Below are positions 24,933 to 33,692 of a DNA stretch of 64,000 nt, piece by piece. Location of the stretch: NCBI RefSeq assembly GCF_023074185.1, contig NZ_JADPKY010000103.1:124001-188000 (forward strand), given 5' to 3'. The translations under genes and the position numbers were made by a program. How positions within the stretch are numbered: the stretch's first letter is position 1; each line of letters starts with the position of its first letter. Origin of the DNA: Bradyrhizobium sp. 132 (lineage in GTDB: Bacteria > Pseudomonadota > Alphaproteobacteria > Rhizobiales > Xanthobacteraceae). The notes under the pieces are model-generated. The model saw only the letters and a list, made by a program, of their open reading frames with translations. It made no database searches and was not told the DNA's origin.

Positions 24933-26393
24933 GTGACTTTTATCGTGGCTTGGCGCCGCCTCGTGTTCGCGCTTGTGCTGCTGGCGTTGCCACCGGCCTG
25001 TGCAAGTGTTGCGTTCGCATCCGATGCGATCGAGCTTGCGCAGGCGCAGCCGCAAGCACAACCGACGCCCGCCCCCTCTCCGACGCCCTCAGCTTCACCC
25101 GCTCCCGCGACGGATGCGCAGTCCGCCGCCGTCGAGCCGATCGGCAACGTCGCGACGGTGACAGGCATCGCGACCGTGATCCGCGACAGGAATTCCTACC
25201 CGCTGCGGGTGCGAGACGACATCTATCTCAACGACGTCGTGCAGACTTCGTCCAACTCCTCGCTCGGCATTACCTTCAACGACGCGACCACATTCAATCT
25301 GTCGGCCAGCGCCAAAATCACCATCGACACTTACGTCTATGAGGACGGCGGCAAGCAGAACGCAGGCGCCTTCGACATCGGCAAGGGCACCGTCGCGTTC
25401 GTCGCTGCGGCGGTGGCAAAGACCGGCGACATGAAGATCACGACGCCGACGGCGACGCTCGGCATCCGCGGCACCACCGGCGTCATCGACGTGCCGGAAG
25501 GCGCGGCCGCGAACAACGCCAACAATGTCAACATCAAGCTCTATCCCGACGCCGACGGCCGGGTCGGACACATCGATGTCGACGACCGCACGAGCGGGAC
25601 GCGGCTCGGCGCACTGACGCAAGGATCGAGCGGTTTTGCGATCCGACCGGGCACAGCCGCTGCTGGCGTCATGCGCTTTGCCGCGGTGCCGATCACGATC
25701 GCGCCACAGCAGATCGCGCGCGACCGCGGCTTCGTCAGCCAGGTGCATCTGGCGCAGACCACGGGCCGGCAGATCGTCATCGAGCAGCGCGACTTCCGCC
25801 GCGCCAATCCGACCGCGAGCCCGCGCATCCCGCGTCCGTTCCAGCCGCCGCAACAGCAGCAATTGCGGCCGAACACGGCGCCCGGACAACAGCCGCAGCG
25901 GCCGAACGGCCAGCCCGGTCAGAACAACCGTCCAGGCCAGCAGCAGCCGGGCGCACCGAACCGTCAAGGCGCCCAGCCACCGCAGCGGCAGGGCCAAGGG
26001 CAAGGCCAAGGTGGCGCCGTGCAGCCGGGCACGCCGCGCGCGGGTCAGGGTCAGCAACAGCAAGGCCAGAAGCAAGGCGCGGGACGTCCGGTAGGTGCGC
26101 CACGCAGCGGGCAAGGCACGCAGCCTAACGGCGCGCCGCAAACCCAGCCGCAGCGCGGTGGACAAATTCAAACTCAGCCCGGAGGAGTCGCGCCGCCGCC
26201 GGGCGGGACACAGCAGCAGCCCGGCCAGCAGCTGCAACTGCCACGCACCGGCATGCAGCCGGGGCAGCCGCCCGCCGGTCAACAGCCAGGCCTGCAGCGC
26301 CCGGGCGGATTCCAGCAACGCCTGCCGGGCGCACAACGACCCGGAGCGCCACGCAAACCGGCGCCCGCTCCGAAGGAGAAGGAGCGGCGGTGA
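24933..26393 (+). CDS. FecR-domain secreted protein with long Gln/Pro/Gly-rich tail
   Basis: The protein is 486 residues from a GTG. It has a signal peptide (RLVFALVLLALPPACASVAF), a short Pro/Ala linker, and a FecR domain around residues 70-190: VTGIATVIRDRNSYPLRVRD, DIYLNDVVQTSSNSSLGITF and LGIRGTTGVIDV. The last 190 residues are low-complexity Gln, Pro, Gly and Arg and surely disordered. FecR domains of this kind occur in surface and polysaccharide-related proteins as well as in sigma-factor signalling. No sigma factor is nearby, so a structural role is more likely. Confidence 0.8.
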   Translation: MTFIVAWRRLVFALVLLALPPACASVAFASDAIELAQAQPQAQPTPAPSPTPSASPAPATDAQSAAVEPIGNVATVTGIATVIRDRNSYPLRVRDDIYLNDVVQTSSNSSLGITFNDATTFNLSASAKITIDTYVYEDGGKQNAGAFDIGKGTVAFVAAAVAKTGDMKITTPTATLGIRGTTGVIDVPEGAAANNANNVNIKLYPDADGRVGHIDVDDRTSGTRLGALTQGSSGFAIRPGTAAAGVMRFAAVPITIAPQQIARDRGFVSQVHLAQTTGRQIVIEQRDFRRANPTASPRIPRPFQPPQQQQLRPNTAPGQQPQRPNGQPGQNNRPGQQQPGAPNRQGAQPPQRQGQGQGQGGAVQPGTPRAGQGQQQQGQKQGAGRPVGAPRSGQGTQPNGAPQTQPQRGGQIQTQPGGVAPPPGGTQQQPGQQLQLPRTGMQPGQPPAGQQPGLQRPGGFQQRLPGAQRPGAPRKPAPAPKEKERR

Positions 26394-26401
26394 TTGTGCC
26401 G

Positions 26402-26504
26402 CCCCTCACCCTGAGGTGCTTGCGAAGCAAGCGTCTCGAAGGGCGAGGCCACAGTTGGGCCTCGTGGTTCGAGACGCGCGCGATGCGCGCTCCTCACCAT
26501 GAGG
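26402..26504. repeat. palindromic repeat element, family 1, complete
   Basis: It begins CCCCTCACCCTGAGG and ends CCTCACCATGAGG. The forward stem is GCTTGC-GAA-GCAAGC and the reverse stem GCGCGC-GAT-GCGCGC. It starts 8 bases after the FecR gene stop and lies between that gene and the convergent Nudix gene. Confidence 0.85.
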
Positions 26505-26618
26505 ATTGACGTCGAGCGCAATCAGCCTCCCTCCTCTCCGTCAGAGAGCTGGTGCGCTCTCCCCAACCGTATCAGCCCGCGGATGCTTACGCGCCCGCAA
26601 GCGCGGCACGATGAGAAC

Positions 26619-27185
26619 TCATGCCTCGCCGCGCAACCACGCTCGTACCTTCTGCAACAGGCCATGACGCAGTCCGGCGATGGAGGCGGCTTCTACCGGT
26701 GTCCGGGTCTGCATCGCGGCGTCGACATCGCCGTTTGCCAACGGCGGCGTCGGCTCCGCATCGGCCGGCGCAAGCCCGGCCGATGCGAGTGCGATCGGGC
26801 CGACTTGTACCAGGAACGCGCGCTCATATTCGCGCGACAGGCGCGCAAGCGCGTCTTCCAGCGTCAGCCAATCGATCGCCTTGATGTCGTTCATCAGCTT
26901 GCGGACGGGACCGCCCTCGACCTCCATGCGCCAGAAATGCACGACCTTGGAGCGACCACCGGACTGGTAGACGAGCGTGCCCAAAAACTCGCGGATAGCG
27001 ACGTCGTGGCCGGTCTCTTCCAGGACCTCGCGATGCGCGGCTTGCTTCGGCGTCTCGCCGTCGTCGAGCTTGCCCTTGGGCAGAACCCATTCGTTGCGCT
27101 TGCGCTGGCGCACGACGGCAATCAGCGGCGGCGCACCACGCCGCAGCACAATACCCCCCGCCGCCATGACCGGCGCCCGTGCCAT
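26619..27185 (-). CDS. Nudix hydrolase
   Basis: The protein is 188 residues. The Nudix box G-x5-E-x7-REUxEExGU is intact: GKLDDGETPKQAAHREVLEE followed by TGHD, near residues 40-63. The N-terminal strand MAAGGIVLRRG is typical. The last 50 residues are an Ala/Pro-rich extension with a helical end. It would cleave nucleoside-diphosphate-linked compounds in the cytoplasm; substrate unknown. It lies 67 bases downstream of psd on the same strand. Confidence 0.85.
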   Translation of the reverse strand: MARAPVMAAGGIVLRRGAPPLIAVVRQRKRNEWVLPKGKLDDGETPKQAAHREVLEETGHDVAIREFLGTLVYQSGGRSKVVHFWRMEVEGGPVRKLMNDIKAIDWLTLEDALARLSREYERAFLVQVGPIALASAGLAPADAEPTPPLANGDVDAAMQTRTPVEAASIAGLRHGLLQKVRAWLRGEA

Positions 27186-27252
27186 CACCGAATCCGTAGT
27201 CGTAGAAACCTCCCCGCGAACGATATAGGCGGCCGACGCGGCGGATTGAAGG

Positions 27253-28116
27253 CTAGTTTTTTCTCAGCAGCGCTTGACCCGCCCGGATGCGCGTACCTTC
27301 GGCGATGTCGTCGCAGAACGTGAAATCGCCGGGCGCAAGCATGATGATGGTCGAACCGTGTTCGAACCAGCCGAGTTCCTCGCCCTTGCTCACGTTGACG
27401 TCGCAGGGAAAATTGACCGGCCCTCTGGTCTGCGCATTCAGCACCATGTCGAGGAAATGCAGACGGATGCTCGCGACCAGGATCGCGGCAACCGGCACCA
27501 GCGTCACGGCTTCGCCGGTTGGCAAATGCGTGCGGATCACCGCGCGCTCATTCTTGCAGAACAGGCGCTCGACGCGCTTGAGCGCGATCGGGTTGACGTT
27601 CCAGACGTCGCCATGGATCAGCGTGACGCGCTCGATATATGCGTCACAAGGCGCGTGGAAGCGGTGATACATGCTCGAGGTCAGCCGCAGCGTGACGAAC
27701 GAGCCGTTGCGGTGCTGGTCCACCAGCGCGGAATCGCCGAGCAGATCGAGCAGCGAGTAAGGCGCGCCCTTGACCTGGAACAGCTCGGTGTCGGCGATCC
27801 GGCCATGGGCGCCGACGATGCCGTCGGACGGGCTGGCGACGATCGCAGGATCGGGATCGAACGGCCGCAAGCCGGGCTTGAGCTCCCGGGTAAAGCAATC
27901 GTGCAGGCTCCTGAAATGGGTCTTGCGCGCCTCCGACAGATCGAGGTCGGAGAACAGCTTCCACAGTGCGATCGAGAAGTCCCGGACAAGCGGACTCTCG
28001 ATCTTGGAGAACCAGCCCATGAAGCGGGTCAGGGCCGCGCGGGGGATGCGGTTGGTCAACAGGAAGTTGAGGTCTTCCTGCTGGGTGAATGAAGCGATGA
28101 GGGCTTTAACTGTCAT
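27253..28116 (-). CDS. psd: phosphatidylserine decarboxylase proenzyme
   Basis: The protein is 287 residues. Conserved blocks include FVTLRLTSSMYHRFHAPCD with the SMYHRFH signature, and the self-cleavage site near the C-terminus in GWFEHGSTIIMLAPG. There the serine of GST becomes the pyruvoyl group. It makes phosphatidylethanolamine from phosphatidylserine at the inner membrane. A phosphatidylserine synthase gene, often adjacent in relatives, is not here. It is divergent from the class-III aminotransferase with only 35 bases between the starts. Confidence 0.93.
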   Translation of the reverse strand: MTVKALIASFTQQEDLNFLLTNRIPRAALTRFMGWFSKIESPLVRDFSIALWKLFSDLDLSEARKTHFRSLHDCFTRELKPGLRPFDPDPAIVASPSDGIVGAHGRIADTELFQVKGAPYSLLDLLGDSALVDQHRNGSFVTLRLTSSMYHRFHAPCDAYIERVTLIHGDVWNVNPIALKRVERLFCKNERAVIRTHLPTGEAVTLVPVAAILVASIRLHFLDMVLNAQTRGPVNFPCDVNVSKGEELGWFEHGSTIIMLAPGDFTFCDDIAEGTRIRAGQALLRKN

Positions 28117-28151
28117 GAATCTGTCAGCTCGCAGTATTAGCGCTTGTTGTC

Positions 28152-29816
28152 ATGGAAACGACACTCCCGATTCTCTCTTTGTCCGTGGCCGCCGCAGCGT
28201 CCGCTGCCGCCGCCTTCCCGACGCTTAAAGCGCGCCTGGAGCTGTCCCGCGCCAAGCATCGCTCGCTCTCCGGGCATTCCAAGATGTCGCGCCGGGTGGC
28301 GAAGCTGGTCCCGTTCTACGAATTCGAAGGCGATGCGTACTTCGCCTGCGATGGCGCGCCGGCAAACGTCGCAACGCAGCGCAAGGACGCCTTCTTCCGT
28401 CTCGCCGCCCTCTACGCGGAGCGCTACCCCAAGGGCCGCGCGATGACAAAGGAAGCGGCGGAGACAATCTCCGACCTGCACTTCACCGAGACCTACCGCG
28501 TGCCGTTCCCCTTCTCGCGTCTCGTCCGCGAGCATCTGGGCACCTCGACCTTCTTGGAGTCCTCGATCGGCGTCACCGTTACGGATGTCGATGGCAACAC
28601 CTCCTACGACCTCACGGGGTCCTACGGCGTCAACATCTTCGGCAACGACTTCTACAAGGAGTGCATCGAGGGCTCCGAGAAGCGCGCGCATGCGCTCGGC
28701 CCGGTGCTCGGCCCCTACCATCCCGTCATCCTCGAGAACGTGCAGCGGCTCTGCCAGATCTCCGGCCTCGACGAAGTCTCGTTCCACATGTCCGGCACCG
28801 AAGCCGTGATGCAGGCGGTCCGGCTTGCGCGCTACCACACCAAGCGCACGCATCTGGTTCGTTTCGCCGGCGCCTATCACGGCTGGTGGGGCGACGTGCA
28901 GCCCGGCGTCGGCAATCCGATCGCCGCGCACGAGACCTACACCCTCGCCGAGATGTCGGAGAAGACGCTGCACGTATTGCGGTCGCGCAAAGACATTGCC
29001 TGCGTGCTGGTCAACCCGCTGCAGGGGCTCCATCCAAATGCCAGCGCGCCCGGCGATTCCGCGCTGGTGGACTCGTCCCGCGGCGGCAGTTTCGATCGCG
29101 CCGCCTACACCGAATGGCTGAAGAAGCTGCGCGAGGTCTGCACCGAACGCGGCATCGTTCTGATCCTCGACGAGGTCTTCGTCGGTTTCCGTCTCGCCGC
29201 AGGCGGCGCCCAGGAGTATTTCGGCGTGCGTGCCGACATGGTGACCTACGGCAAGAGCCTTGCCGGCGGCCTGCCGGTCGGCGTCGTCTGCGGCAAGAAG
29301 GAATTGATGCGCCGCTTCCGTGACGATCGTCCCGCCGACGTCTGCTTCGCCCGCGGCACCTTCAACTCCCACCCCTACGTCATGACGGCGATGGACGAGT
29401 TTCTGAGCCGGCTCGCCAGCCCGAACTTCCGCGCCGTCTATGACGGATTGGAAGAGACCTGGAACGGCCGCGCGCAAAAGCTCAACCGGACGATGACCGA
29501 TGCTGACCTTCCGGTACGGTTCGCAAACTTCTCGTCGATCTGGACGGTGAAGTACACCACGCCGTCCCGCTACAATTGGATGCTGCAATACTACCTGCGC
29601 GCGGAAGGCCTGTCCTTGAGCTGGGTCGGCACCGGACGGCTGATCTTCAGCCTGAACTACACCGACGCCGACTTCACCGAAGTCGCCGAGCGCTTCGTCC
29701 GCGCCGCCGAAAAGATGAGAGCCGATGGCTTCTGGTGGCACGATGGTGTGCTCACCAACAAAAGCATCAAGCGACAGATCCTGAAAGAGATGCTGGCCAA
29801 GCGCCTCGGGCGCTGA
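28152..29816 (+). CDS. class-III PLP-dependent aminotransferase with N-terminal extension
   Basis: The protein is 554 residues, longer than the usual 430-460. The first 110 residues are an extension that opens with an Ala-rich hydrophobic stretch and continues with a basic helical part. The catalytic domain follows the glutamate-1-semialdehyde aminomutase type: FHMSGTEAVMQAVRLARYHT, GAYHGWWGD, LILDEVFVGFR, and the PLP lysine in VTYGKSLAGGLPVGVV near residue 376. The substrate is unknown. It lies between phospholipid genes and next to an Mpo1-like membrane protein, which hints at a lipid-linked amine, but this is inference. Confidence 0.83.
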   Translation: METTLPILSLSVAAAASAAAAFPTLKARLELSRAKHRSLSGHSKMSRRVAKLVPFYEFEGDAYFACDGAPANVATQRKDAFFRLAALYAERYPKGRAMTKEAAETISDLHFTETYRVPFPFSRLVREHLGTSTFLESSIGVTVTDVDGNTSYDLTGSYGVNIFGNDFYKECIEGSEKRAHALGPVLGPYHPVILENVQRLCQISGLDEVSFHMSGTEAVMQAVRLARYHTKRTHLVRFAGAYHGWWGDVQPGVGNPIAAHETYTLAEMSEKTLHVLRSRKDIACVLVNPLQGLHPNASAPGDSALVDSSRGGSFDRAAYTEWLKKLREVCTERGIVLILDEVFVGFRLAAGGAQEYFGVRADMVTYGKSLAGGLPVGVVCGKKELMRRFRDDRPADVCFARGTFNSHPYVMTAMDEFLSRLASPNFRAVYDGLEETWNGRAQKLNRTMTDADLPVRFANFSSIWTVKYTTPSRYNWMLQYYLRAEGLSLSWVGTGRLIFSLNYTDADFTEVAERFVRAAEKMRADGFWWHDGVLTNKSIKRQILKEMLAKRLGR

Positions 29817-29849
29817 GGCCGACGCAAACACCGCTGTCGCCTCCCTCCA

Positions 29850-29883
29850 GACGTGGATGCCCGGGACAAGCCCAGGCATGACG
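29850..29883. repeat. palindromic repeat fragment, family 2
   Basis: GTGGATGCCCGGGACAAGCC followed by CAGGCATGACG resembles one end of the family 2 element (compare TGGATGCCCCGGTCGAGCC at 60642-60660). It lies between the aminotransferase and the convergent membrane protein gene. Confidence 0.5.
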
Positions 29884-29923
29884 CAACCATCAGACATCGG
29901 AATGCTGGATCTGCGCGGCGTGC

Positions 29924-30583
29924 TCAGGCGCGCTGCTCTTCGAGCGTGGTCTCGCCGATGAGGCCCAGCGTGTGCTCGGGGTTGAGATGCAGGCCGGGGT
30001 CCATCAACTCGCCGCGCAGCAGCGCCAGCGGCGCGTTGCGGTAGAGCATCAAATCGTGGAAGGGGTCGGTCAGGATCTTGGTCATCCAGACGAGGCCGGT
30101 CTCGACGTCGCGGATGAAGAACAGGTGCACGGTGCGGAACATGAGACCGCCGCCGCCGACCACGAGCCAGATCTTGGCCACCTGCCGCATGAAGTCGGTC
30201 GCGCCTGCCCAGGGCGTGAACAGTCCGAACAGCGTGGGATCGACCAACAACACCGCCGGCGACAGCGCCCAGATCGACATCAGCACCACCTTGCGCCGAA
30301 GGTTGTAGCCGACCTTGATCTCTTCCTTGTGCTCGTGCGTCGCCTGGTTGAGCTGGTCGTAGCCGTGCGGCTCGAAGAAGAAGTGACCGGCCTGGCGCGA
30401 GGTCATCGACACCAGCCAGCCGACCAGCGCGGAGATCATGGGGTCGACGAACAGCCAGACATAGGCGAACAGAAAGCTCAGCGCGCTGACGAAGTGCAGG
30501 CTCTGATTGATGCGGCTGTGGTGATAGTAGCGATGGTCGTCCCAGCGCTGGATCCGCAGCTGCTCGAGATAATTCTTGATCAT
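29924..30583 (-). CDS. multi-pass membrane protein with Mpo1/DUF962-like motifs
   Basis: The protein is 219 residues. The N-terminal half has H-x3-N-x3-H in YYHHSRINQSLHFVSAL, two or three membrane segments, then SRQAGHFFFEPHGYD. Such an H/N/H and Q-x-GH-x-FE pattern is that of the Mpo1/DUF962 family, whose yeast member is an iron-dependent dioxygenase in alpha-oxidation of 2-hydroxy fatty acids. The match is by motif only. GGGGGAGAGC precedes the ATG at 30583. It is on the same strand as the PmtA-like gene upstream, with a repeat element between them. Confidence 0.65.
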   Translation of the reverse strand: MIKNYLEQLRIQRWDDHRYYHHSRINQSLHFVSALSFLFAYVWLFVDPMISALVGWLVSMTSRQAGHFFFEPHGYDQLNQATHEHKEEIKVGYNLRRKVVLMSIWALSPAVLLVDPTLFGLFTPWAGATDFMRQVAKIWLVVGGGGLMFRTVHLFFIRDVETGLVWMTKILTDPFHDLMLYRNAPLALLRGELMDPGLHLNPEHTLGLIGETTLEEQRA

Positions 30584-30701
30584 GCTCTCCCCCAAAATGC
30601 TTTCGGGTTCAGGATTTACAGGGATTCGGTGTAGGCGGTGTGACATCATCATTTTGTCATGTGACGATGTGCAGCGGCGCGATGACGCACGGTTACTTTC
30701 T

Positions 30702-30813
30702 CCCCTCATCCTGAGGAGCGCGGAACGCGCGTCTCGAAGGATGAAGGCCCGAGTGCAGCAGCGTGGGCCTTCATGGTTCGAGACGGCGCTTGCGCGCCTC
30801 CTCACCATGAGGA
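30702..30813. repeat. palindromic repeat element, family 1, complete
   Basis: CCCCTCATCCTGAGGAG at one end and CTCCTCACCATGAGGAG at the other. The forward stem is GCGCG-GAA-CGCGC and the reverse stem GGCGC-TTGC-GCGCC. It lies between the Mpo1-like and PmtA-like genes and ends 8 bases from the latter's stop. Confidence 0.85.
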
Positions 30814-30820
30814 GCGGCAG

Positions 30821-31510
30821 TCAAGCCGCCTTGGCGACGTCGATCTTGCGGAAGCGCACCAGCGAGAAATGACCGAGCGGCGGAATCAGGCGGCGCTCGG
30901 CAAGCTCGATGCCGTCGGCACCGGCCAGCCACTTGGCGTAGCGCGACCAGGCGAATTCGGCGGTGCGGAAGCCGAGCGGACGCACCACCGGCTGGAGCTT
31001 CTGCTCGATGAAGCGGCGCATGCCGGTATCGGCGCTGACGCGGGTGAGGATGATCAGCTCGCCGCCCGGACGCAGCACGCGGGCGAATTCGTCGAGCGCG
31101 ACTTCCGGATTCGGCACGGCCGTGACGACATACTGGGCCATCACGACGTCGAAGGAATTGTCGGGGAATTCGAGCTTCTCGGCATCCATCACCGCGAGGC
31201 CTTCGACGTTCCCCAGCTTGCCCTCGACGACGCGCTGGCGCGCCTTGTCGAGCATCGCTTCCGAAATGTCGGTGCCGAAGATGCGCAGATGCGGCGCGTA
31301 GAGCGGCAGCGAGATTCCGGTGCCGACGCCGACCTCGAGCACGCGGCCGCCGATCTTGTTGGTGGCCGCGATCGCGGCCTGCCGACCCTTGGCGAACACG
31401 CCTCCGAACACGAGGTCGTAGACCGGCGCCCAGCGGTCATACGCCTGCTCGACCGTACCACGGGTGAGGTCGAGCTGCTGGGTGCCGTCAAGGTTCATGA
31501 TCTTAGCCAT
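30821..31510 (-). CDS. class I SAM methyltransferase, PmtA-like (Rhodobacter-type phosphatidylethanolamine N-methyltransferase)
   Basis: The protein is 229 residues. The SAM-binding motif is VLEVGVGTGISLPLY near residue 55, followed by RIFGTDISEAMLDKAR and a post-motif LRPGGELIIL. The N-terminal AYDRWAPVYDLVFGGVFAKG block is typical of Rhodobacter-type PmtA and UbiE relatives. PmtA converts phosphatidylethanolamine to phosphatidylcholine. With psd in the same neighbourhood this is the likely role, though other lipid methylations are possible. The ATG at 31510 is chosen over one 12 bases downstream because it keeps the usual N-terminus. Confidence 0.75.
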   Translation of the reverse strand: MAKIMNLDGTQQLDLTRGTVEQAYDRWAPVYDLVFGGVFAKGRQAAIAATNKIGGRVLEVGVGTGISLPLYAPHLRIFGTDISEAMLDKARQRVVEGKLGNVEGLAVMDAEKLEFPDNSFDVVMAQYVVTAVPNPEVALDEFARVLRPGGELIILTRVSADTGMRRFIEQKLQPVVRPLGFRTAEFAWSRYAKWLAGADGIELAERRLIPPLGHFSLVRFRKIDVAKAA

Positions 31511-31544
31511 CGATGGGGTTCTCGCTGTGGTCGAACGGTTGAGA

Positions 31545-32597
31545 TCAGCCGCGCACCGGCCGCCGCGCCATGACCGGCGAGGCCCGCAAGGCACGGCTGG
31601 GCTGAAGTGAAGTGAGGTTGCCGACGAACTGGCGCGCGCTGTTTTCCCAGGAACGCTCCAGCGCGAAATGACGACAGGTCTGGCGCGACATGGTGAGCGC
31701 GCGCAGGCACGCGGTACGCAGATCGTGATCGATCGCGCCGATCGGATGATCGGCGATGACATCCTTCGGACCCGTCACCGGAAACGCCGCAACCGGCGTG
31801 CCGCAGGCGAGCGCTTCGAGCTGCACCACGCCGAACGTATCGGTCAGGCTCGGAAACACGAACACGTCGGCGGCGGCAAGATGCGCGCTGAGATCGGCGC
31901 CCTTCTTCTCGCCGAGGAAGACGACATCGGGGTACTTCTTTTCAAGTGCGGCCTTCTGCGGGCCGTCGCCGACGACGACCTTGGTGCCGGGCAGGTCGAG
32001 CGAGAGGAAAGCCTCGAGATTCTTCTCCACCGCCACGCGGCCCATCGTCATGAAGATCGGTCCGGGCAGATCGAGCTTTGCCGGCGAGTCGGGATGAAAC
32101 AGCTTGGTGTTGACGCCGCGCGTCCAGAAGCCGAGCCGCTTGAAGCCGCGCTCGGAGAGCTCCTGCCGCAGCGAGGGCGTCGCCACCATGGTCATGGCGG
32201 CGGCATCGTGGAAGTGGCGCAGAACGGCATAGCCGACGGCGGCGGGGATGCCGGTCCGCACCGAGACGTATTCCGGAAAACGCGTGGTGTAGGAGGTCGT
32301 GAAGGCGAGCCGGTTGCGACGGCAATAGGCCCGCGTCGCCCAGCCGATCGGCCCTTCGGTCGCGATGTGCAGCGCCTCGGGCGCCGCCTTCTCGATCCGC
32401 CGCGCGATCTCTTTGCCGCTCGGCAGGGCAATGCGCAGCCCCGGATAGGTCGGCAGCGGCCACGATCGAAAGCCGTCCGGCGTGACGAAGTCGATCTCGA
32501 CATCCAGTGCCTTGGCGGCACCAGCCAGCGAGGTCAGCGTCCGGACCACACCGTTAACCTGCGGATGCCAGGCGTCAGTCGCGATTAATACCCGCAT
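31545..32597 (-). CDS. glycosyltransferase family 4
   Basis: The protein is 350 residues, GT-B fold. The N-terminal motif is MRVLIATDAWHPQVNGVVRT. The C-terminal donor domain has MTMGRVAVEKNLEAFLSL, KVVVGDGPQKAALEKKYPD, and the E-x7-E region FPSLTDTFGVVQLEALACGT. It resembles alpha-mannosyl- or alpha-glucosyl-transferases that act on diacylglycerol-type acceptors. Its place 34 bases upstream of the PmtA-like gene, on the same strand, supports a glycolipid or membrane-remodelling function. Confidence 0.83.
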   Translation of the reverse strand: MRVLIATDAWHPQVNGVVRTLTSLAGAAKALDVEIDFVTPDGFRSWPLPTYPGLRIALPSGKEIARRIEKAAPEALHIATEGPIGWATRAYCRRNRLAFTTSYTTRFPEYVSVRTGIPAAVGYAVLRHFHDAAAMTMVATPSLRQELSERGFKRLGFWTRGVNTKLFHPDSPAKLDLPGPIFMTMGRVAVEKNLEAFLSLDLPGTKVVVGDGPQKAALEKKYPDVVFLGEKKGADLSAHLAAADVFVFPSLTDTFGVVQLEALACGTPVAAFPVTGPKDVIADHPIGAIDHDLRTACLRALTMSRQTCRHFALERSWENSARQFVGNLTSLQPSRALRASPVMARRPVRG

Positions 32598-32870
32598 GGG
32601 GAAATCCCGAGAGTTTGATGATTCTCGGCTTAGGACCATCAACCACGGATATTTCAGGCGTGTGACGCCATAGAAATGTCGGCCCGCTGTTTTGTTCGTT
32701 AACGGGTCCGCGCAGCCACGAAACCGTCATGAAACAATCCTTTCCGCCATGAAACCGTTTTCGGTTTTCCGCGCAAACGTCCCGAAACTTCTTGCCGTTA
32801 GTGATCTACGCAACAGAGCACCGAAACGGTGCCGGGGTGACTAAGAACACCGCGCAAACAGGGGCGACCA

Positions 32871-33578
32871 ATGATCAATCTGGACATGTTGAAGACTTAT
32901 TCGCGCGCCGTTGCTTTTGGCGCAGTGGCTGTGACCGCGATCGCGTTCGCCGGCCCGGCCAAGGCCGCGCCCGTGCAGCTCTTCCCCTTCTTCCAGCCGT
33001 TGCCGACGATCGCAGCGCCGCAGCCATACCAGCCTTATCAAGCCACGCCCTATCAGGCCGCGCCGTCCGAAGATCGGGACGCTGTCGAAACGCCGGCGCG
33101 GTTCCGTCGCCAGACGGTCTCCTATGCGACGCGTGAGGCGCCGGGCACCATCATCATCGATACGCCCAACACCTATCTCTATCTCGTGCTCGGCAACGGG
33201 CAGGCGATGCGCTACGGCATCGGCGTCGGCCGTGACGGCTTCACCTGGTCCGGCACCCAGTCGGTGACCAAGAAGGCCGAGTGGCCGGATTGGACCCCAC
33301 CGCCGGAGATGATCCAGCGCCAGCCCTATCTGCCGCGCCACATGGCCGGCGGCCCCGGCAATCCGCTCGGCGCCCGCGCCATGTATCTCGGCGGCACCAT
33401 CTACCGCATCCACGGCACCAACGCGCCCGACACCATCGGCAAGCACGTGTCTTCCGGGTGCATCCGCCTGACCAATGACGACGTCGCGGACCTCTACTCC
33501 CGCGTCAACGTCGGCACCAAGGTGATCGTGCTGCCGATGACGGAACGCCGCGCCGACCTCGGAGCCGCGACGCGGTAA
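32871..33578 (+). CDS. L,D-transpeptidase (YkuD domain)
   Basis: The protein is 235 residues with a signal peptide (AVAFGAVAVTAIAFAGPAKA) and a short Tyr/Pro/Gln-rich linker. The YkuD domain spans about residues 95-220, with the catalytic pattern RIHGTNAPDTIG followed by SSGCIRLTNDDV; Cys of SxGCIRL is the nucleophile. It makes 3-3 cross-links or attaches proteins to peptidoglycan in the periplasm. A strong terminator follows at 33601. The 273-base upstream gap holds repeated GAAACCG and CATGAAAC words but nothing I can name. Confidence 0.9.
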   Translation: MINLDMLKTYSRAVAFGAVAVTAIAFAGPAKAAPVQLFPFFQPLPTIAAPQPYQPYQATPYQAAPSEDRDAVETPARFRRQTVSYATREAPGTIIIDTPNTYLYLVLGNGQAMRYGIGVGRDGFTWSGTQSVTKKAEWPDWTPPPEMIQRQPYLPRHMAGGPGNPLGARAMYLGGTIYRIHGTNAPDTIGKHVSSGCIRLTNDDVADLYSRVNVGTKVIVLPMTERRADLGAATR

Positions 33579-33600
33579 GCGGCAGGACATTGTGACGCAA

Positions 33601-33634
33601 ACGGCCCCGGAACCCACCGGGGCCGTTTTCGTTT
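33601..33634 (+). terminator. rho-independent terminator after the L,D-transpeptidase gene
   Basis: ACGGCCCCGG and CCGGGGCCGT form a perfect 10-base stem around a 6-base loop, followed by TTTCGTTT. Confidence 0.85.
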
Positions 33635-33692
33635 GCCCTCGGCATCCCGATGCGCGCGCGTGCTGCGGCGCGATTCCCCGATGGAGGCGCAA

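Noticed and set aside
28137..29897. 586-codon open frame antisense to the class-III aminotransferase
   Set aside because: The plus-strand frame has all aminotransferase motifs; the antisense frame has none.
33651..33692. Longer cytochrome c start at 33681 or upstream
   Set aside because: GGAGG is well placed only for the ATG at 33693, which also gives a normal signal peptide.
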